Assembly (NCBI RefSeq): GCF_030405905.1
Contig: NZ_JASATW010000020.1
Coordinates: 42,447 to 106,446, forward strand
Direction: 5' to 3'
DNA from: Sphaerothrix gracilis
GTDB lineage: Bacteria; Cyanobacteriota; Cyanobacteriia; Phormidesmidales; Phormidesmidaceae
Length of the DNA: 64,000 nucleotides
A model generated the notes under the pieces. It searched no databases. It was not told the DNA's origin and saw only the letters and a list, made by a program, of their open reading frames with translations. Positions 17,053 through 25,858 of the stretch are shown one piece after another; position 1 is the first letter of the stretch, and every line of letters starts with the position of its first letter. Position numbers and translations under genes: made by a program.

Positions 17053-17913
17053 TTAGACATCTTCCAGCACGTTAATCACCTGGGTACCGTGCTGATTGGG
17101 TGGGTTGGGCAAATGGGGAATCCAGGGCTGGGTATGACCCTGGCGAAAAAGCTGCAGATTGGGTCGGCCCGCTTCTTGGCAGGCCACCGGAGCCGCAGAC
17201 TTGAGCAAAATTGGCTGACTTTGGGGAAAGCGCTGCTGAATTGCCGCCGTGACCCGATCCCTCGGCGCGATCGCTGCTGGGGTAAAGCTGATTTCAGTCG
17301 CCTTGTCCTGAATTGAAAACTCCTCAGCCGCTGACCGCTGGCTGGCAATTAGGTAGTAGGTCCAGGTTTGCTGCTTGGCCTGAAACGTAAGGGTAAAATC
17401 GCGGGGCTGGCTCAAATCTGACGGCCAAGCCTCGGCCTGAATCTCAACCACGCCAAAGACGGCGCTGCGGCGCAGGGCATGCAGCTCAGCGATCGCGCTA
17501 CAGCGCCTTTCTAAGGCAGTTTGCTGCTCAACGGGACGACTCAGGGCCTCTCGCTGCAGCACCGTCGCCGTTAGCTCTAAAGTATCGGCGGGGCTGCCTA
17601 CGCCATGACTAAAAACGTAGAGGCTGCGGCCAGTGCGATACTGAGGATCGAGCTGAGTAAAGCTGACAAAGGCCGGATTTTTAAGCTTGAGCAGAAAAGT
17701 CAAGTTTAGAGGCTCGGCCAGGGGGATCATAGGCTGATCAGACACCAACGGTACGAGCATCTGCAGGCCGTTTTCTCGCGGCTTGAGAATGAAGCGGTGA
17801 CCGCGCAGCCAACGCTGACAGACCGCCGTTGGCTCAATGACAAAATCCGGGCAGGCTTGCTTTTGGTAATAGCGATGGAGCAGCTTCAGGCTGAGGTAAG
17901 GCTGGTAGTGCAT
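17053..17913 (-). CDS. Unrecognised CIS-operon protein
   Basis: This 286-residue product belongs to no family I recognise. It starts MHYQPYLSLKLLHRYYQKQ, has no signal peptide or clear membrane segment, and contains beta-rich stretches such as FTLTFQAKQQTWTYYLIASQ and TEISFTPAAI. The C-terminus is Pro/Asn/Gln-rich (IPHLPNPPNQHGTQVINVLE), and the last residues HGTQVINVLEDV resemble a docking tail. It lies 10 bases after the DUF4255 gene and 56 before the sheath gene, firmly inside the operon. A tail-cap, anchoring or accessory structural role is possible from position. An enzymatic role looks unlikely because no catalytic motif is visible. Confidence 0.6.
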   Translation of the reverse strand: MHYQPYLSLKLLHRYYQKQACPDFVIEPTAVCQRWLRGHRFILKPRENGLQMLVPLVSDQPMIPLAEPLNLTFLLKLKNPAFVSFTQLDPQYRTGRSLYVFSHGVGSPADTLELTATVLQREALSRPVEQQTALERRCSAIAELHALRRSAVFGVVEIQAEAWPSDLSQPRDFTLTFQAKQQTWTYYLIASQRSAAEEFSIQDKATEISFTPAAIAPRDRVTAAIQQRFPQSQPILLKSAAPVACQEAGRPNLQLFRQGHTQPWIPHLPNPPNQHGTQVINVLEDV

Positions 17914-17923
17914 GGCCCTGTTC

Positions 17924-18502
17924 TTAGATTTGCGAGGTCACGGTCTGAATGAGTCCTAACTCGGCTCCAATTTCCACTTCATCAGCTTCAGTCTCCTGGA
18001 AGACCAGCATTCTCACTTTGTAGAGCGCTGAGGGACTGCAGGGCATTTCTAAAGACCGCCATAGCTCACTCTGTTCCATAAAAGATAGGTTGACCAGCTC
18101 AGTTGAAAGCTGCTGAATTTCCGTGTCCAGGGCAGGAAAACGATGCTGATCAAACAGGCGATAGCTGCGAAAAAATTTTAAGACTAAGGATAAGATTTTT
18201 AATCCTTCCACATACTCTTTGAAATTGGCAATAAACAGCAAATGAAAGTTGAGACAGAGATTAGAAATTGCGGCTTGATCAGCCCTATTTCCTAAGCGAT
18301 TGACCTGAGCCGCACCGGCGCGAAAAATTCGCTCCTCTTCTAGATTCACCAGCAGCATCGTAACGGCATTATTTTGCATCACGATATCTCTGGGAGGCTG
18401 AATTTCAGCGAACTGCACGGCGTTCTCTTTTTGGCCGCCCGTCCTAATTTTGATGTAGTTATTGAGTGCTTCCTGGAAAAAAAGCAGGGCTGCATCCAGC
18501 AT
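17924..18502 (-). CDS. CIS tail terminator protein (DUF4255, Afp16/Pvc16 type)
   Basis: This 192-residue protein is expected to cap the upper end of tube and sheath. The N-terminus MLDAALLFFQEALNNYIK and the segment NAVTMLLVNLEEERIFR fit the DUF4255/Pvc16 N-terminal family, as does LNFHLLFIANFKEYVEGLKI. The C-terminal half (ELVNLSFMEQSELWRSLEMP) also matches the usual end. It is the first gene of the main CIS operon here, followed by the unknown protein and the sheath. The operon promoter should therefore lie in the 364-base gap upstream. Confidence 0.88.
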   Translation of the reverse strand: MLDAALLFFQEALNNYIKIRTGGQKENAVQFAEIQPPRDIVMQNNAVTMLLVNLEEERIFRAGAAQVNRLGNRADQAAISNLCLNFHLLFIANFKEYVEGLKILSLVLKFFRSYRLFDQHRFPALDTEIQQLSTELVNLSFMEQSELWRSLEMPCSPSALYKVRMLVFQETEADEVEIGAELGLIQTVTSQI

Positions 18503-18866
18503 TGATATGCCTCGCAGACAAAAGGGCTTCCGTACAAAAGCTAAGTCATTACGCGATCGCCCGCATCAGGTTTTTGACAATCCTTAATACTCAAAGGCAA
18601 CGTCAATGAAAGAATATTACGCTTCTTGATAAAACTGCCTTTTAGAAAGCATAACTATACAAAATTGGTGACGTAGCTCAGTGACTAATTGCGCTTTTTA
18701 AGGTAGGCAATTTTTTTACTGAAAAAATGTCGGCTCAGAGTTAAGCCGCATAGCGGGGTCAACTCTCACTACGGATGGTGATGACTTGGGCAAAGGGGCG
18801 ATCGCACTGCAGTCTGAAACCAAACTACCCGGCCAGTAATAGCCAAAGTGACCATGAATCTTACAA
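18503..18866. other. Gap between CIS ATPase and CIS operon
   Basis: There is no coding sequence in these 364 bases. They hold a terminator-like hairpin downstream of the ATPase gene (see 18738-18765) and must hold the promoter of the CIS structural operon on the minus strand. AT-rich stretches near 18600-18700 (TTGTATAGTTATGC on the minus strand, with TATAGT as a possible -10) are the best candidate, but no convincing -35 is paired with it. Confidence 0.4.
18738..18765 (-). terminator. Hairpin after the CIS ATPase gene
   Basis: On the minus strand GAGTT and AACTC flank an inner stem of CCGC and GCGG with an ATA-type loop. A run of six Ts follows about 10 bases downstream. It lies about 100 bases after the ATPase stop and would separate that gene from the structural operon. 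The stem has internal mismatches and the T run is somewhat distant. Confidence 0.45.
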
Positions 18867-20864
18867 TCAGGGCAAACTGTCTCTTTCCCAGCCCCTAATT
18901 TCCTCAGTGGTCAAGAGCCGTTCTAGCTTCAAATATTCTCGCTGAGCCGCCTGTCGAATGTGGTTCATGCTCACGGGCTGCTCAGACTGAGCCGCTAAGA
19001 AGGCCGCATTGAGGGCCACATTGCGGATATTGCCGCCCGCCACTTTGAGCTGCCCCAGCTTGTCATAATCTAGATCCTGAATTGGCGTTTGGGCCGGGAA
19101 GACGCGCCGCCAGATTTCACTGCGGGCGGCCGCATCCGGAAAGGGAAAAGGCACCATGAATCGCAGCCGCCGCAGAAAGGCTTTGTCTAGGCTGTCCTTG
19201 AGATTGCTGGTGAGAATGGCGAGGCCCTGATACGACTCCATCCGCTGCAGCAGATAGCTGACTTCAATGTTGGCGTGGCGATCGTGGCTGTCCTTCACTT
19301 CCGATCGCTTGCCAAATAGGGCATCGGCCTCATCAAACAGCAGAATGACGCCGCCGGTTTCCGCCGCATCAAAAATACGCCGCAGATTCTTCTCCGTTTC
19401 GCCGATGTATTTACTCACCACCATACTCAAGTCAATCCGATAGAGATCTAGGCAGCAGGCGCGGGCCAGCACCTCCGCCGCCATCGTCTTGCCGGTGCCG
19501 CTGTCTCCATAAAACAGAGCGCTAATACCCCGACCGCGATCGCCCTTGGCCGCAAAGCCCCAGCTCTGATACACCTGAGCGCGATAGTTCAGGTGAGCGG
19601 CCATGTCCCTAAGTAGCTGCCGCTGGCGATCGGGCAGCACCAAGTCCTCCCAGGTCGCCACTGCCTCAATACGCTGGGCTAAATCCTCCAGGCTGGGGCG
19701 AGCCTGCAGGCGGCAAAGCGTCCACAGGTGAGTTTGCATTCCCGGCTCTAAACTTTGGCCGGAAGCCCCTTCTGTGCCAGTTTTGCATTTTGCATTTTGG
19801 ATTTTGAATTGCTCACAAACGCTCTGAATGGCGACAGGGCTGAGCTGAAACTGACTGGCTAGAAGGTTTACAGTGCCATTGAGATCAGCAGTCTCGCCCA
19901 GATGGGCCTGCCAAAGAGCCGTCTGTTCGGTATGAGGTAGGGGCGGGACGGTGAAAGTAAGCAGCGGGCGGCGCAGGCGCGGCTGGCGATCGCGGCTGCT
20001 AATAATTACCGGCGTGCTGAGGGCTTCCAAGAAAAGGGCGATCGCGGTTTCCTGTCCCGGCTCAGTCGAAGCAGCGGTTTCGCAGTCCAGCAGCAGGGCG
20101 CTGTGGGTCAAGATAGCTTCTCGCTGCCACAGCCGCTGCAGCTGGCTCAAGTCAGAGGAACTGGTGGGTAAGACGGCGGCAGGTAAGACCCAAAGCTGCA
20201 AACCCAGGCGATCGCAGGCCGCTTGCGCAATATGGTGGCTCACCGTCATCTCTATTCCTGTCAGGAAAATTAGCGGCCAAGGCTGACTCTCCACGGCTGC
20301 AGACCAGGTGTCGGCGACCTGCGCAGCGATCGCCCGGTAGGATGGCGGCAGCGTATTGGTATCGGTTACAGCGGGCAGCACCAGATTGGCTAGCTCAGAG
20401 GCGATCGCAGGCTCGCCCAGCAGATAGCAAAGAATGCGGCGATCGATGTTAATTTGGCTTTGGGTCAGCAACGGCCCTGGCTCAGTCTGAATCAACTGCC
20501 AGTGGTGCAGCGGATTTTGCGGTGACAGAACCGACCAGTCGGCATTAGGAAATATTGAAAGAGCCAGTCCCAGAGTGGCATAGGGTCTGCTAGCATCGCC
20601 CTGCACTTGGGCGCAGAGGGCCTGAAAGTTGGGTTCTAGCTCCAGCGCTACCGTCAGCAATAAGATGGTTTGCTCAAACTCAGATAGATGAAACTGCTGG
20701 CCTAAAGCGGCAAACTGCGCTAAGTCTACAAGTAAGCCCTCGGCAGAAAGATTCTCCGCTTTGCCTTGGATATAAGCTTCTAGATAAGTTCTGAGGCGAT
20801 CGAAGCTCTGAAATAAGGTAGCTAGATTTGATGAATCGGGAGGTAACACAGAATCTCGGTTCAT
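18867..20864 (-). CDS. CIS AAA+ ATPase (Afp15/Cis15 type)
   Basis: This 665-residue protein is the ATPase encoded with nearly all such injection systems, thought to act in assembly or disassembly. The C-terminal AAA domain is complete: Walker A GDSGTGKTMAAEV, Walker B ILLFDEADALFGKRSEVKDS, sensor 1 AILTSNLKDS, and an arginine finger candidate in AFLRRLRFMVPF. The N-terminal ~450 residues are Leu-rich with winged-helix and degenerate ATPase-like parts, the usual layout for this family. It is transcribed on the CIS strand but separated from DUF4255 by 364 bases and a hairpin, and is divergent from the DUF4157 gene. Confidence 0.92.
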   Translation of the reverse strand: MNRDSVLPPDSSNLATLFQSFDRLRTYLEAYIQGKAENLSAEGLLVDLAQFAALGQQFHLSEFEQTILLLTVALELEPNFQALCAQVQGDASRPYATLGLALSIFPNADWSVLSPQNPLHHWQLIQTEPGPLLTQSQINIDRRILCYLLGEPAIASELANLVLPAVTDTNTLPPSYRAIAAQVADTWSAAVESQPWPLIFLTGIEMTVSHHIAQAACDRLGLQLWVLPAAVLPTSSSDLSQLQRLWQREAILTHSALLLDCETAASTEPGQETAIALFLEALSTPVIISSRDRQPRLRRPLLTFTVPPLPHTEQTALWQAHLGETADLNGTVNLLASQFQLSPVAIQSVCEQFKIQNAKCKTGTEGASGQSLEPGMQTHLWTLCRLQARPSLEDLAQRIEAVATWEDLVLPDRQRQLLRDMAAHLNYRAQVYQSWGFAAKGDRGRGISALFYGDSGTGKTMAAEVLARACCLDLYRIDLSMVVSKYIGETEKNLRRIFDAAETGGVILLFDEADALFGKRSEVKDSHDRHANIEVSYLLQRMESYQGLAILTSNLKDSLDKAFLRRLRFMVPFPFPDAAARSEIWRRVFPAQTPIQDLDYDKLGQLKVAGGNIRNVALNAAFLAAQSEQPVSMNHIRQAAQREYLKLERLLTTEEIRGWERDSLP

Positions 20865-21022
20865 AAAAATGAGGCCGATTAACGCTAGCGCTGTGCAAAC
20901 TTTTACGGCAATTCCTTTAGGTTATTTTTAGTTGTGGTCAAAATGTAGAGAAAATGATCTCTAGAGATTGTACCGCTCTCGGCCTGATTGCTTCCGCAGC
21001 TTATCTTTATTAGGAGTCTCCC

Positions 21023-22333
21023 ATGAAAACTTACGCACCTAAGTCTTCCTGGAAATCTTCATTAGCGCGATCGAAATCTGCTGCTGACAAATCAAAACCT
21101 TTGGCTCAGGCAAAACAGGAGTCGGGTACTCAGCCAGAAGCAGCGTCAGAGCGTGGCTGGGGGACAATGACGGACAATGTGATGCGATCGCTGGCGGCTC
21201 AGGAATCTGGTTCAAGTCAGGGAATAATTCTGCAACCCAAGCTAACAATTGGTCAAGCGGGCGATAAGTATGAGCAAGAAGCCGATCGGGTCGCTAAGCA
21301 AGTCGTGCGTCAAATGAATGCACCAGTAACCCAACCACCGATTGGCCGTAAAACTATCCAGCGTCTTGGTCTAGCTGGTAGAGAAGAGTTGCAGCGTCAG
21401 CCAATCATCCAAGCGCAGCGAGCTGTAGACGGTGGTCAGGCGTCTACAGCATTAGAAACTTCCATCAATCACGCTAAAGGCCAAGGAAAACCTTTAGATC
21501 AAAATTTACAACAATCGATGGGATGGCTCATAGGAGCCAACTTTAGCCGTGTAAAAGTTCATACAGATAGTCAGTCAGATAAACTAAATCGCTCTTTAAG
21601 CTCGCGGGCATTTACTATCGGCGATCATGTATTTTTCAAGCGTGGCGAATATAACACCAGTAGTCGTAGTGGTCGAGAGCTAATTGCTCATGAACTGACA
21701 CACGTTGTGCAGCAAAAGGGTAATGAAGTAATTTCAAAAAGCACGCAGCCTGTAGCAAAAATCAGCTCAACAGAGGTTCCCCTGTTGAGCCGAAAAATAA
21801 CAAATATAAGTCATAGCGTAACTAACAAGTCAGATAATTTTCTGAAGAAAACAGTTAATAGTCAGCATGTTGTCAAAGTAGACAAGAGTGAGGATGTTGA
21901 AAATATTAGGTTGGAAAGAAAGGTAAAAGCCTGGTATGGCAGAGGAACGGATAAAGGGTATACAGATTGGGCGCAAACTCATGGAAAGACCAAAAATATT
22001 TATGATCAAACTGAAAGGTATGTGGTCAAGCTAGAGGATAATAACGGTAGTTTGTTTGAAAAGTTAAACAAAGCTGTTAATACTTACGGCGTTCAACAGG
22101 ACGATGGCCCACCAGAAAAAGCTAACAACAAAGAGCTTAATGTTAAAAGAGAAGCAGACAAGAAAACAATAACTATTAATGATTATGTCGGATTAACTAA
22201 ATCTAGTGGTTATGGTAAGGACTATACGGAAGGAGAACTCAATGCTGAGTTCTTGTTCACGGCGACAGATGTTACAACTAATCAAAAGCAGTCAAAGGTA
22301 GATCAGGTTAGCTTGAAATATAAGAGCAAATGA
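21023..22333 (+). CDS. DUF4157 protein, candidate CIS effector
   Basis: This 436-residue protein has an N-terminal disordered segment rich in Ser, Lys and Gln, then LTIGQAGDKYEQEADRVAKQ (residues 74-93), a lead-in seen before DUF4157 domains. The DUF4157 domain (about 152-232) ends in HELTHVVQQ (223-231), an HExxH-like zinc site with Leu and Thr between the key residues. Proteins with this domain are the commonest cargo linked to extracellular CIS clusters. Residues 240-436 are Lys/Asn-rich, encoded by AT-rich DNA unlike the neighbours, and match no family I know; this is where a toxin domain is expected. AGGAG lies 8 bases before the ATG. It is divergent from the CIS ATPase gene. Confidence 0.82.
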   Translation: MKTYAPKSSWKSSLARSKSAADKSKPLAQAKQESGTQPEAASERGWGTMTDNVMRSLAAQESGSSQGIILQPKLTIGQAGDKYEQEADRVAKQVVRQMNAPVTQPPIGRKTIQRLGLAGREELQRQPIIQAQRAVDGGQASTALETSINHAKGQGKPLDQNLQQSMGWLIGANFSRVKVHTDSQSDKLNRSLSSRAFTIGDHVFFKRGEYNTSSRSGRELIAHELTHVVQQKGNEVISKSTQPVAKISSTEVPLLSRKITNISHSVTNKSDNFLKKTVNSQHVVKVDKSEDVENIRLERKVKAWYGRGTDKGYTDWAQTHGKTKNIYDQTERYVVKLEDNNGSLFEKLNKAVNTYGVQQDDGPPEKANNKELNVKREADKKTITINDYVGLTKSSGYGKDYTEGELNAEFLFTATDVTTNQKQSKVDQVSLKYKSK

Positions 22334-22397
22334 GAAGATCCTTGACTAGCAAAATGTGACCGATCGCGCTTAGCCTGAGCAGGCGCAGGTGACGGCG

Positions 22398-22535
22398 ATG
22401 GCCCAGTGCCTCAGTCCAGATCAGGTAGCTCAAGACGCTTTGCGCAGCCTCGACCAGCAGCAGTTTACGGACTCCCCCGGCCTAGAAATGGCGCTGCTAG
22501 CCCACTGGCACGGCCTGATTATACCTATGCTGTAA
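22398..22535 (+). pseudogene. Possible gene remnant
   Basis: Between the DUF4157 gene and the kinase operon, an open frame reads MAQCLSPDQVAQDALRSLDQ and ends ALLAHWHGLIIPML, 45 residues. Codon use and the HIP1-rich surroundings resemble genuine cyanobacterial coding DNA, but there is no ribosome site and a TAG lies just upstream in frame. It may be the tail of a lost gene. Nothing else is seen in 22334-22597. Confidence 0.25.
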
Positions 22536-22597
22536 GTGGCAGTTCGATCGCGTTGTCAAAACGGTACGGCGCGATCGCTATTGATAGACTGGGGTAT

Positions 22598-23725
22598 TCA
22601 GGATCTGGCCTGCGGTAAATCAATCCAAAAGCGGCTGCCCTTTCCCGCTTGCGACTCAACGCCAACCTCACCGCCTACTTTTTCGACCGCCTTGCGAGCG
22701 ATCGCTAGGCCAATGCCAGTGCCGGCATAAGACTCAGAACCGTGTAATCGTTCAAAGACGCCAAAAATTCGCTCCTGCTGCGCTTCAGGAATACCAATGC
22801 CGTTGTCTTCAATCCAAAGCCGCGCCATACGAGAAGTAGCAGGCTGAAAGGACTCGCTATGCCATGACTCTAAAACTTCTGCCCAGATCCGAATCTGAGG
22901 CTGAACCTTGGGATGAACAAATTTAATTGCGTTGGAGATTAGATTCAGAAACGCTTGGAGCAAAATTGGCTTATGAGCCATCACAGTTGGCAGGGGCTGT
23001 TCAACTAAAATTTGCGCTTGAGACTGCTGCACGGAATGTTCCAACGTTGAAAGCGCCGTTGATATCACTACGCCTACATCAACAGGTTCTACGGGCGTTT
23101 CAGCTCGACTAAGGCGACTGTAAGCGAGTAAGTCTTCAATTAAATTGCCTAAGCGAGTAGCACTGGTTTGGATTCGATCTACGTAATCAATTCCCGTAGG
23201 ATTTAGTTGAGAACCACAGTCTTCAAGTAATGCTTGGCTAAACCCTTCAATGGCCCGCAGAGGTGCTCGGAGATCGTGCGCAACAGAATAGCTAAAGGCT
23301 TCGAGTTCCGTATTGGCTACTTGTAGCTGCCGCGTAAGGCGTCCTCGCTCAATCCCATAGCGAATCGATCGCATCAGTAACTGAGGGGTAATTTCGCCCT
23401 TAATTAAAAAATCCTGTGCCCCCTGATTGATTGCCTGTAGCGCTTGCTTTTCATCATTAGCAATCGTGAGGACGATGACAGGTACGTGAGAAACGGCTTC
23501 GCGAAACCGGATAACGGTATTGAGGCCATCAGAGTCAGGTAAAAACAGATCTAACAGCGCTAAATCAAAAGACTGCTGCTGAACGGTATCAATTGCTTCG
23601 CTGAGGCGTTCTACAAAGACTAAGCGCCACTGCTCCGAGCCTGACTGCGAGAAAATTTGATGCAGTAAATTAGCGTCGCTGGGGCTGTCTTCAACAACTA
23701 AAATCGAAAAAGGAGTCTGAGTCAT
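22598..23725 (-). CDS. Receiver-histidine kinase
   Basis: This 375-residue soluble two-component protein has an N-terminal receiver domain (ILVVEDSPSDANLLHQIF, acceptor in LALLDLFLPDSDG, Lys in DFLIKGEI) and a C-terminal kinase with HisKA (AFSYSVAHDLRAPLRAIEGF, phospho-His in VAHD) and HATPase (N box NLISNAIKF, G1 WIEDNGIGI, G2 GTGIGLAIARKA). There is no membrane segment, so its input is probably phosphotransfer from the kinases or receivers upstream in the operon. It is the last of five tightly spaced genes, 7 bases after the Rcp1-like receiver. The final output is not encoded here. Confidence 0.9.
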   Translation of the reverse strand: MTQTPFSILVVEDSPSDANLLHQIFSQSGSEQWRLVFVERLSEAIDTVQQQSFDLALLDLFLPDSDGLNTVIRFREAVSHVPVIVLTIANDEKQALQAINQGAQDFLIKGEITPQLLMRSIRYGIERGRLTRQLQVANTELEAFSYSVAHDLRAPLRAIEGFSQALLEDCGSQLNPTGIDYVDRIQTSATRLGNLIEDLLAYSRLSRAETPVEPVDVGVVISTALSTLEHSVQQSQAQILVEQPLPTVMAHKPILLQAFLNLISNAIKFVHPKVQPQIRIWAEVLESWHSESFQPATSRMARLWIEDNGIGIPEAQQERIFGVFERLHGSESYAGTGIGLAIARKAVEKVGGEVGVESQAGKGSRFWIDLPQARS

Positions 23726-23732
23726 AGTTGAC

Positions 23733-24176
23733 TTATTGGGAAGGTAGAGCAGCAGTCCTCAGCCAAAAGCTGTCAACTGTCTGTATCATCTGCAAGAAAC
23801 TCTGCACGTCAAACGGCTTAACGATGTAGCAGTTGGCGTAGAGCAGATAGGACTGTTGAATATCTTTTTCGGCTGCTGAAGTCGTAATGACAATGACGGG
23901 AATCTCTTTTAGGTCAGGATCAGATTTGATCTGATGCAAGACCTCGCGCCCATCTAGTCGGGGTAAGTTGAGATCTAGGAGAACGAGGTCTGGACGAGGC
24001 GCTTTGGTATAAGGCTCCTGTTGTCTCAAATAGGCGATCGCTCGCTCACCATCTTCTAGCCAGTGAGTTTGGTTCTTAATTTTACTCTGACTTAACCCCC
24101 TGCGAATTAGGGCGGCATCACTTGCAGAGTCTTCAACCAGCAGGATATTCAAGTATTTGTTGGTTTCGCCTATCAT
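23733..24176 (-). CDS. Rcp1-like single-domain response regulator
   Basis: This 147-residue receiver has no output domain. It contains NILLVEDSASDAALIRRGL (acidic pocket), the acceptor in DLVLLDLNLPRLDGREVL, Thr in VIVITTSAAE and Lys in YIVKPFDVQSFLQMI, with an Rcp1-type aromatic end DSFWLRTAALP. Rcp1 proteins receive phosphate from cyanobacterial phytochromes and related kinases. It lies between two kinase genes (5 and 7 bases apart), so it probably shuttles phosphate between them. Confidence 0.9.
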   Translation of the reverse strand: MIGETNKYLNILLVEDSASDAALIRRGLSQSKIKNQTHWLEDGERAIAYLRQQEPYTKAPRPDLVLLDLNLPRLDGREVLHQIKSDPDLKEIPVIVITTSAAEKDIQQSYLLYANCYIVKPFDVQSFLQMIQTVDSFWLRTAALPSQ

Positions 24177-24181
24177 GTCTC

Positions 24182-25366
24182 TTAGTCTGAATTGATAGCA
24201 GCTACAGCAGCAGTTTTAGAAGGAGTCTGGGCTAGGGTGAAATAAAAGGTGGTGCCCACACCAGGCTCAGAGTCTAACCAAATTTTACCGTTGTGTTGCT
24301 CTACGATCCTTTTGCAAAGGGCAAGCCCAACCCCGGTGCCCGGAAACTCTCGTTGGGTATGCAGGCGCTTAAAGATCTTGAAGATGCGATCGAAATACTC
24401 AGGCTTGATGCCAATACCGTTATCTGCCACGCTGAACAGCCACTGCTGGTGTTCAGTAGGTTGGGCTTTAATCTGGATCTGCAGCGGCACGTCGCGGCGA
24501 AATTTGAGGGCGTTACTCAGCAGATTTTGAAAGAGCTGCACAATCTGAGAATAGTCTGCAAGCAAATGAGGCAGGGAATCGACTTCAATTGCGGCCTGGT
24601 TTTCCTGAATGACAGACTGCAAGTTACTCATTGCGGCCTCAACGGCCTGGCGGCAGGCAAAGAGGCTAAAGGGATGACTGTCGCTGCCGGCCCGCGAATA
24701 GGTGAGCAGATCCTGAATCAAACTCTGCATTCGCCGAGTGCCGTTGAGAATATAGTCCATATATTCTGAGGCAGTGGCGTCAAGCCTATCGGCATACTCG
24801 TTGTTGAGCAGCTGCGTATAGCCGCCAATGGCTCGCAGTGGCTCCTGCAAATCATGAGACGCAATATAGGCAAAGTCTTCTAAAGCCTCATTGGAGCGAG
24901 ACAGCTCCTCGCGCAGACGGTTCTCCTGCTCAAATAGCTGCCGATATTTTTGTTCATTGTCCCGCAGCGCTCTCAGGGCGCGATTGCGCTCAATCGATGC
25001 TCGAATATAGTGTTCTAGCAAAGAAGATTGAAGATAGGCTTTATCGAGATAGTCAGCGGCCCCCGATCGCAAGGCGGCAATGTCCAGTTCGCGATCGCCT
25101 TGCCCGCTCAAGATAATCACCGGAGCATGATATTGCCGCTGCTGGATCATCTGTAGCAGTTCTAGCCCATCATGCTGACCCAGCCGATAGTCTACGAGAT
25201 AAACATCGTGACGCTGCTGCTCAATTCTGGTGGCTGCTTGCTCAAAAGTAGGTACCCAGTCAAGCTGAAACTGCTGTTCTCGTACCTCATCTAGCAGATC
25301 TCGAATTAAAAAAAAGTCATCCTCATCATCTTCGACTAGTAAGACGCTAATAGCGTTATCGATCAT
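24182..25366 (-). CDS. Receiver-histidine kinase
   Basis: This 394-residue protein has an N-terminal receiver (SVLLVEDDEDDFFLIRDLL, acceptor in VYLVDYRLGQHDGLELL, Lys in DYLDKAYL), a coiled-coil linker (about residues 125-165), HisKA with AYIASHDLQEPLRAIGGYTQ, and HATPase with LLSNALKFR, ADNGIGIKP and GTGVGLALCKRI. The ATG at 25366 is taken as the start because it lies one base after the stop of the upstream receiver; a longer reading from 25417 would overlap that gene. The same domain order occurs in the last gene of the operon, so the two are paralogues. Confidence 0.9.
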   Translation of the reverse strand: MIDNAISVLLVEDDEDDFFLIRDLLDEVREQQFQLDWVPTFEQAATRIEQQRHDVYLVDYRLGQHDGLELLQMIQQRQYHAPVIILSGQGDRELDIAALRSGAADYLDKAYLQSSLLEHYIRASIERNRALRALRDNEQKYRQLFEQENRLREELSRSNEALEDFAYIASHDLQEPLRAIGGYTQLLNNEYADRLDATASEYMDYILNGTRRMQSLIQDLLTYSRAGSDSHPFSLFACRQAVEAAMSNLQSVIQENQAAIEVDSLPHLLADYSQIVQLFQNLLSNALKFRRDVPLQIQIKAQPTEHQQWLFSVADNGIGIKPEYFDRIFKIFKRLHTQREFPGTGVGLALCKRIVEQHNGKIWLDSEPGVGTTFYFTLAQTPSKTAAVAAINSD

Positions 25367-25367
25367 C

Positions 25368-25829
25368 TCAAATCTCTCTAGAGGGGAGGGCCACAATCTC
25401 AAACCAGTAGCGGCCAATGCATTTGATTACTTCAACCAGTTGTTCAAAGGTAACAGGCTTGACGATAAATGAGTTCACCCCTAGTGAATAAGAGCGCACA
25501 ATATCTTCTTCCTGCTGAGAAGTGGTCATCACAATGATAGGAATATGTCGCAGATGCGAATCAGCCTTAATTTCCAGTAAGGCCTCACGCCCATCTTTCT
25601 TCGGCATGTTCAAGTCTAACAAGATCAAACCGGGACGCGGTGATAGAGCTGGATCTTGATAGGCCCCGCGATGATGTAGATAATCCAGCAGTTCTTCACC
25701 GTCATTGACAAAATAGAGTGGATTGGCCAGCCGACTTTCCACTAGGGCTTCTTGGGTCAATAAGCGATCGTCTTCATCATCTTCAGCCATCAAAATAGGG
25801 ACTGGATCGCCGCTAGGCACATTGGTCAT
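25368..25829 (-). CDS. Rcp1-like single-domain response regulator
   Basis: This 153-residue receiver has ILMAEDDEDDRLLTQEALVE, acceptor in LILLDLNMPKKDGREALLEI, Thr-Thr in IIVMTTSQQEED and Lys in SFIVKPVTFEQLVEVI. The Trp-Phe near the C-terminus (IGRYWFEIVALPS) is typical of the Rcp1 group. It is 29 bases downstream of the ethylene-receptor-type kinase and is its most likely direct phosphate acceptor. One base separates it from the next gene. Confidence 0.9.
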   Translation of the reverse strand: MTNVPSGDPVPILMAEDDEDDRLLTQEALVESRLANPLYFVNDGEELLDYLHHRGAYQDPALSPRPGLILLDLNMPKKDGREALLEIKADSHLRHIPIIVMTTSQQEEDIVRSYSLGVNSFIVKPVTFEQLVEVIKCIGRYWFEIVALPSREI

Positions 25830-25858
25830 GCAAACGAAGAATAAGGGATAGAAGTATT

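Noticed and set aside
18669..18720. tRNA-like start GACGTAGCTCAGT
   Set aside because: It looks like a tRNA D-arm start, but no anticodon arm, T-arm or acceptor pairing follows; the next bases are AT-rich.
1..20864. Prophage
   Set aside because: Tail-like genes only: no capsid, portal, terminase, lysis or integrase genes, and the AAA+ ATPase, DUF4255 and DUF5908 genes mark a CIS.
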